A model generated the notes under the pieces. It did no database searches. It saw only the letters and a program-made list of their open reading frames with translations, and was not told where the DNA came from. The translations under genes and the position numbers were made by a program. From CAZWRK01 sp964635875 (GTDB taxonomy: Bacteria; Pseudomonadota; Gammaproteobacteria; Burkholderiales; Aquaspirillaceae), in assembly GCA_964635875.1 (NCBI GenBank), contig CAZWRK010000201.1:1-5813 (forward strand): a DNA stretch of 5,813 nt. Direction: 5' to 3'. Below, in pieces: positions 4,507 through 5,813 of the stretch. Numbering within the stretch: position 1 is the first letter of the stretch; the number at the start of each line of letters is the position of its first letter.

Positions 4507-5813
4507 ATGTCCAGCCCCATGTCCTCTTATTCCCGCTCTCAAGATTCAACTGAATTTCTTGAACATTACAGGCGCGAAATCGTAAAGAACGATCCCAGGC
4601 TCGAGTTTCACCAGGACATTATCAAGGACTTCGGCGAGAGCTACGAGCGAGCCTATCAGCTTTTAAACACATTTTATGCCCGGGCTTACAAGTCGGTCAG
4701 CTATTATCTCGGCAACCAGTGGTCTTTAGAGGAGCTTGCCTACCTCAACAACCAGCGCCGATCGAGCTTCACTTATAACCGGCAAATGCCCCTCGTCAAT
4801 CTAGTCAGCGGGCGCCAGGTGAAAAACCGCCGATCGATCATTATTGATCCAGTTGAGGATTCTTCTGAAGAGACAGCGCAAATCCTGTCCGATGCCATGC
4901 AGCACGTGATGAAGTATGGCAAGGGCTATGAGGCGATCAGCCGCGCGTTTAAAAGCTCGCTGATTTCAGGCCTCTCGTTTTTGTCCCCGTACATCGATTA
5001 TCGCAATGATCCCGTCTCGGGAGACATTAAATTTCACCAGGACGATTGGAATGCGATTATCTTTGATCCATTCCTGACAAAAAGAGATCTTTCCGATTGC
5101 TCCTTCATTGCGCGCCGTAAGTTTTTGAGCAGAACTGAAATCATTTCCCTGCTTCCCGATAAAGAGGACATCATCAAGGCACTTCCTTGGGGATCTCGAG
5201 ATGATAAATTCTCTTATCTTCCCTATGCGCGTCAGTGGGGAATGCAGAAGCTATTAAATTACACTGAGTACTGGCGTACCAAGTGGACTGTGCAGGATGT
5301 TTTGGTCGACATGCAAACGGGCGAGACCAAGAAATGGGATGGCGACCGCAAGCGCCTCAAAGCTTATCGGGATCTTTACCCGCAAATTGAAGTGATCAGA
5401 AAGCCGGTTCGCTCTGTCGAGCTCGGCATCATTGTGGAAGGAGAACTACTTTATTATGGAAAAGACCCAAACGGCATCTCTGACTATCCTTTCGTTCCAT
5501 TCTTTGCTGTATTCGAGCCGAGTTATGATCTGTTTGAATGGAAAATCCAATCACTCTGCAGAGTCAACGAAGATAGTCAGACCGAGCTAAATAAACGGCG
5601 CTCTAAAAAGATCGACCTTGTCGACTCGCAACTTAATTCCGGTTGGATCGCCAAAACAAATAGCGTCAGCAACCCGACTTCTCTTTACAAATCAGGCCAG
5701 GGCCAGGTCATCTTCTTGAAGCCTGAAGCGCAAATGACCGACGTGCAGCGCCTCGCTGCTCCAGACATCCCACAGAGTTTCTTTGAGATGGAAAGCCAGC
5801 TTGATGACGACTT
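4507..5813 (+). CDS. Portal protein, P22-like family (partial, runs off the right edge)
   Basis: The first 435 residues of a phage portal, the dodecameric ring at the capsid vertex through which DNA is packaged and ejected. P22-like portal features in order: a helical N-terminus (about 15-65), YYLGNQWS (66-73), the conserved TYNRQMPLVNLVSGRQVKNR block (89-108), ISRAFKSSLISG (144-155) followed by LSFLSPYIDY, IIFDP (184-188) for the family's W/F-DP site, FVPFFAVFEP (329-338) and VNEDSQTELNKRRS (353-366), where the family has a conserved NKRRS. No stop occurs before the window end. The ATG at 4507 has a weak AGG at 4497-4499; Met5 is the only near alternative. It marks the start of the structural genes. 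Terminase genes, often directly upstream, are not there. Confidence 0.88.
   Translation, partial: MSSPMSSYSRSQDSTEFLEHYRREIVKNDPRLEFHQDIIKDFGESYERAYQLLNTFYARAYKSVSYYLGNQWSLEELAYLNNQRRSSFTYNRQMPLVNLVSGRQVKNRRSIIIDPVEDSSEETAQILSDAMQHVMKYGKGYEAISRAFKSSLISGLSFLSPYIDYRNDPVSGDIKFHQDDWNAIIFDPFLTKRDLSDCSFIARRKFLSRTEIISLLPDKEDIIKALPWGSRDDKFSYLPYARQWGMQKLLNYTEYWRTKWTVQDVLVDMQTGETKKWDGDRKRLKAYRDLYPQIEVIRKPVRSVELGIIVEGELLYYGKDPNGISDYPFVPFFAVFEPSYDLFEWKIQSLCRVNEDSQTELNKRRSKKIDLVDSQLNSGWIAKTNSVSNPTSLYKSGQGQVIFLKPEAQMTDVQRLAAPDIPQSFFEMESQLDDD

Overview
The window looks like part of a tailed double-stranded DNA phage, free or integrated. It carries a P22-type portal protein, a phage-style superfamily II helicase, an integrase-like DNA-binding protein, and a packed row of very small genes with overlapping starts and stops. 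Base composition is moderate and Shine-Dalgarno (SD) sites are frequent, so a bacterial host is likely. No gene identifies that host. No RNA gene, CRISPR array or insertion sequence is visible.

Positions 1-2381 hold ten small rightward genes. They encode a small membrane protein, several unrecognised proteins, a Gly/Pro/Tyr-rich protein with a 33-residue repeat, two Cys-rich (probably zinc-binding) proteins, two adjacent DUF551-type proteins and a Pro-rich 50-residue protein. Most starts overlap the preceding stop (ATGA, GTGTGA or TGATG), so this is one translationally coupled transcript whose promoter lies left of the window.

Positions 2362-4382 are a leftward two-gene operon: a helicase, then a protein with the N-terminal half of a tyrosine recombinase joined to an XRE-like helix-turn-helix (HTH) in place of the catalytic domain. 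The two genes overlap by one base (TAATG). The operon meets the small-gene row head-on with a 20-base overlap of coding sequence.

Positions 4383-4506 hold divergent promoters: a near-consensus leftward one for the helicase operon, and a rightward one in front of the portal gene, which runs off the right edge. This AT-rich region has an inverted repeat and three AACTTT copies that could be operators. A simple inference is that the integrase/HTH chimera, made by the leftward operon, regulates this divergent region; nothing in the sequence proves it.
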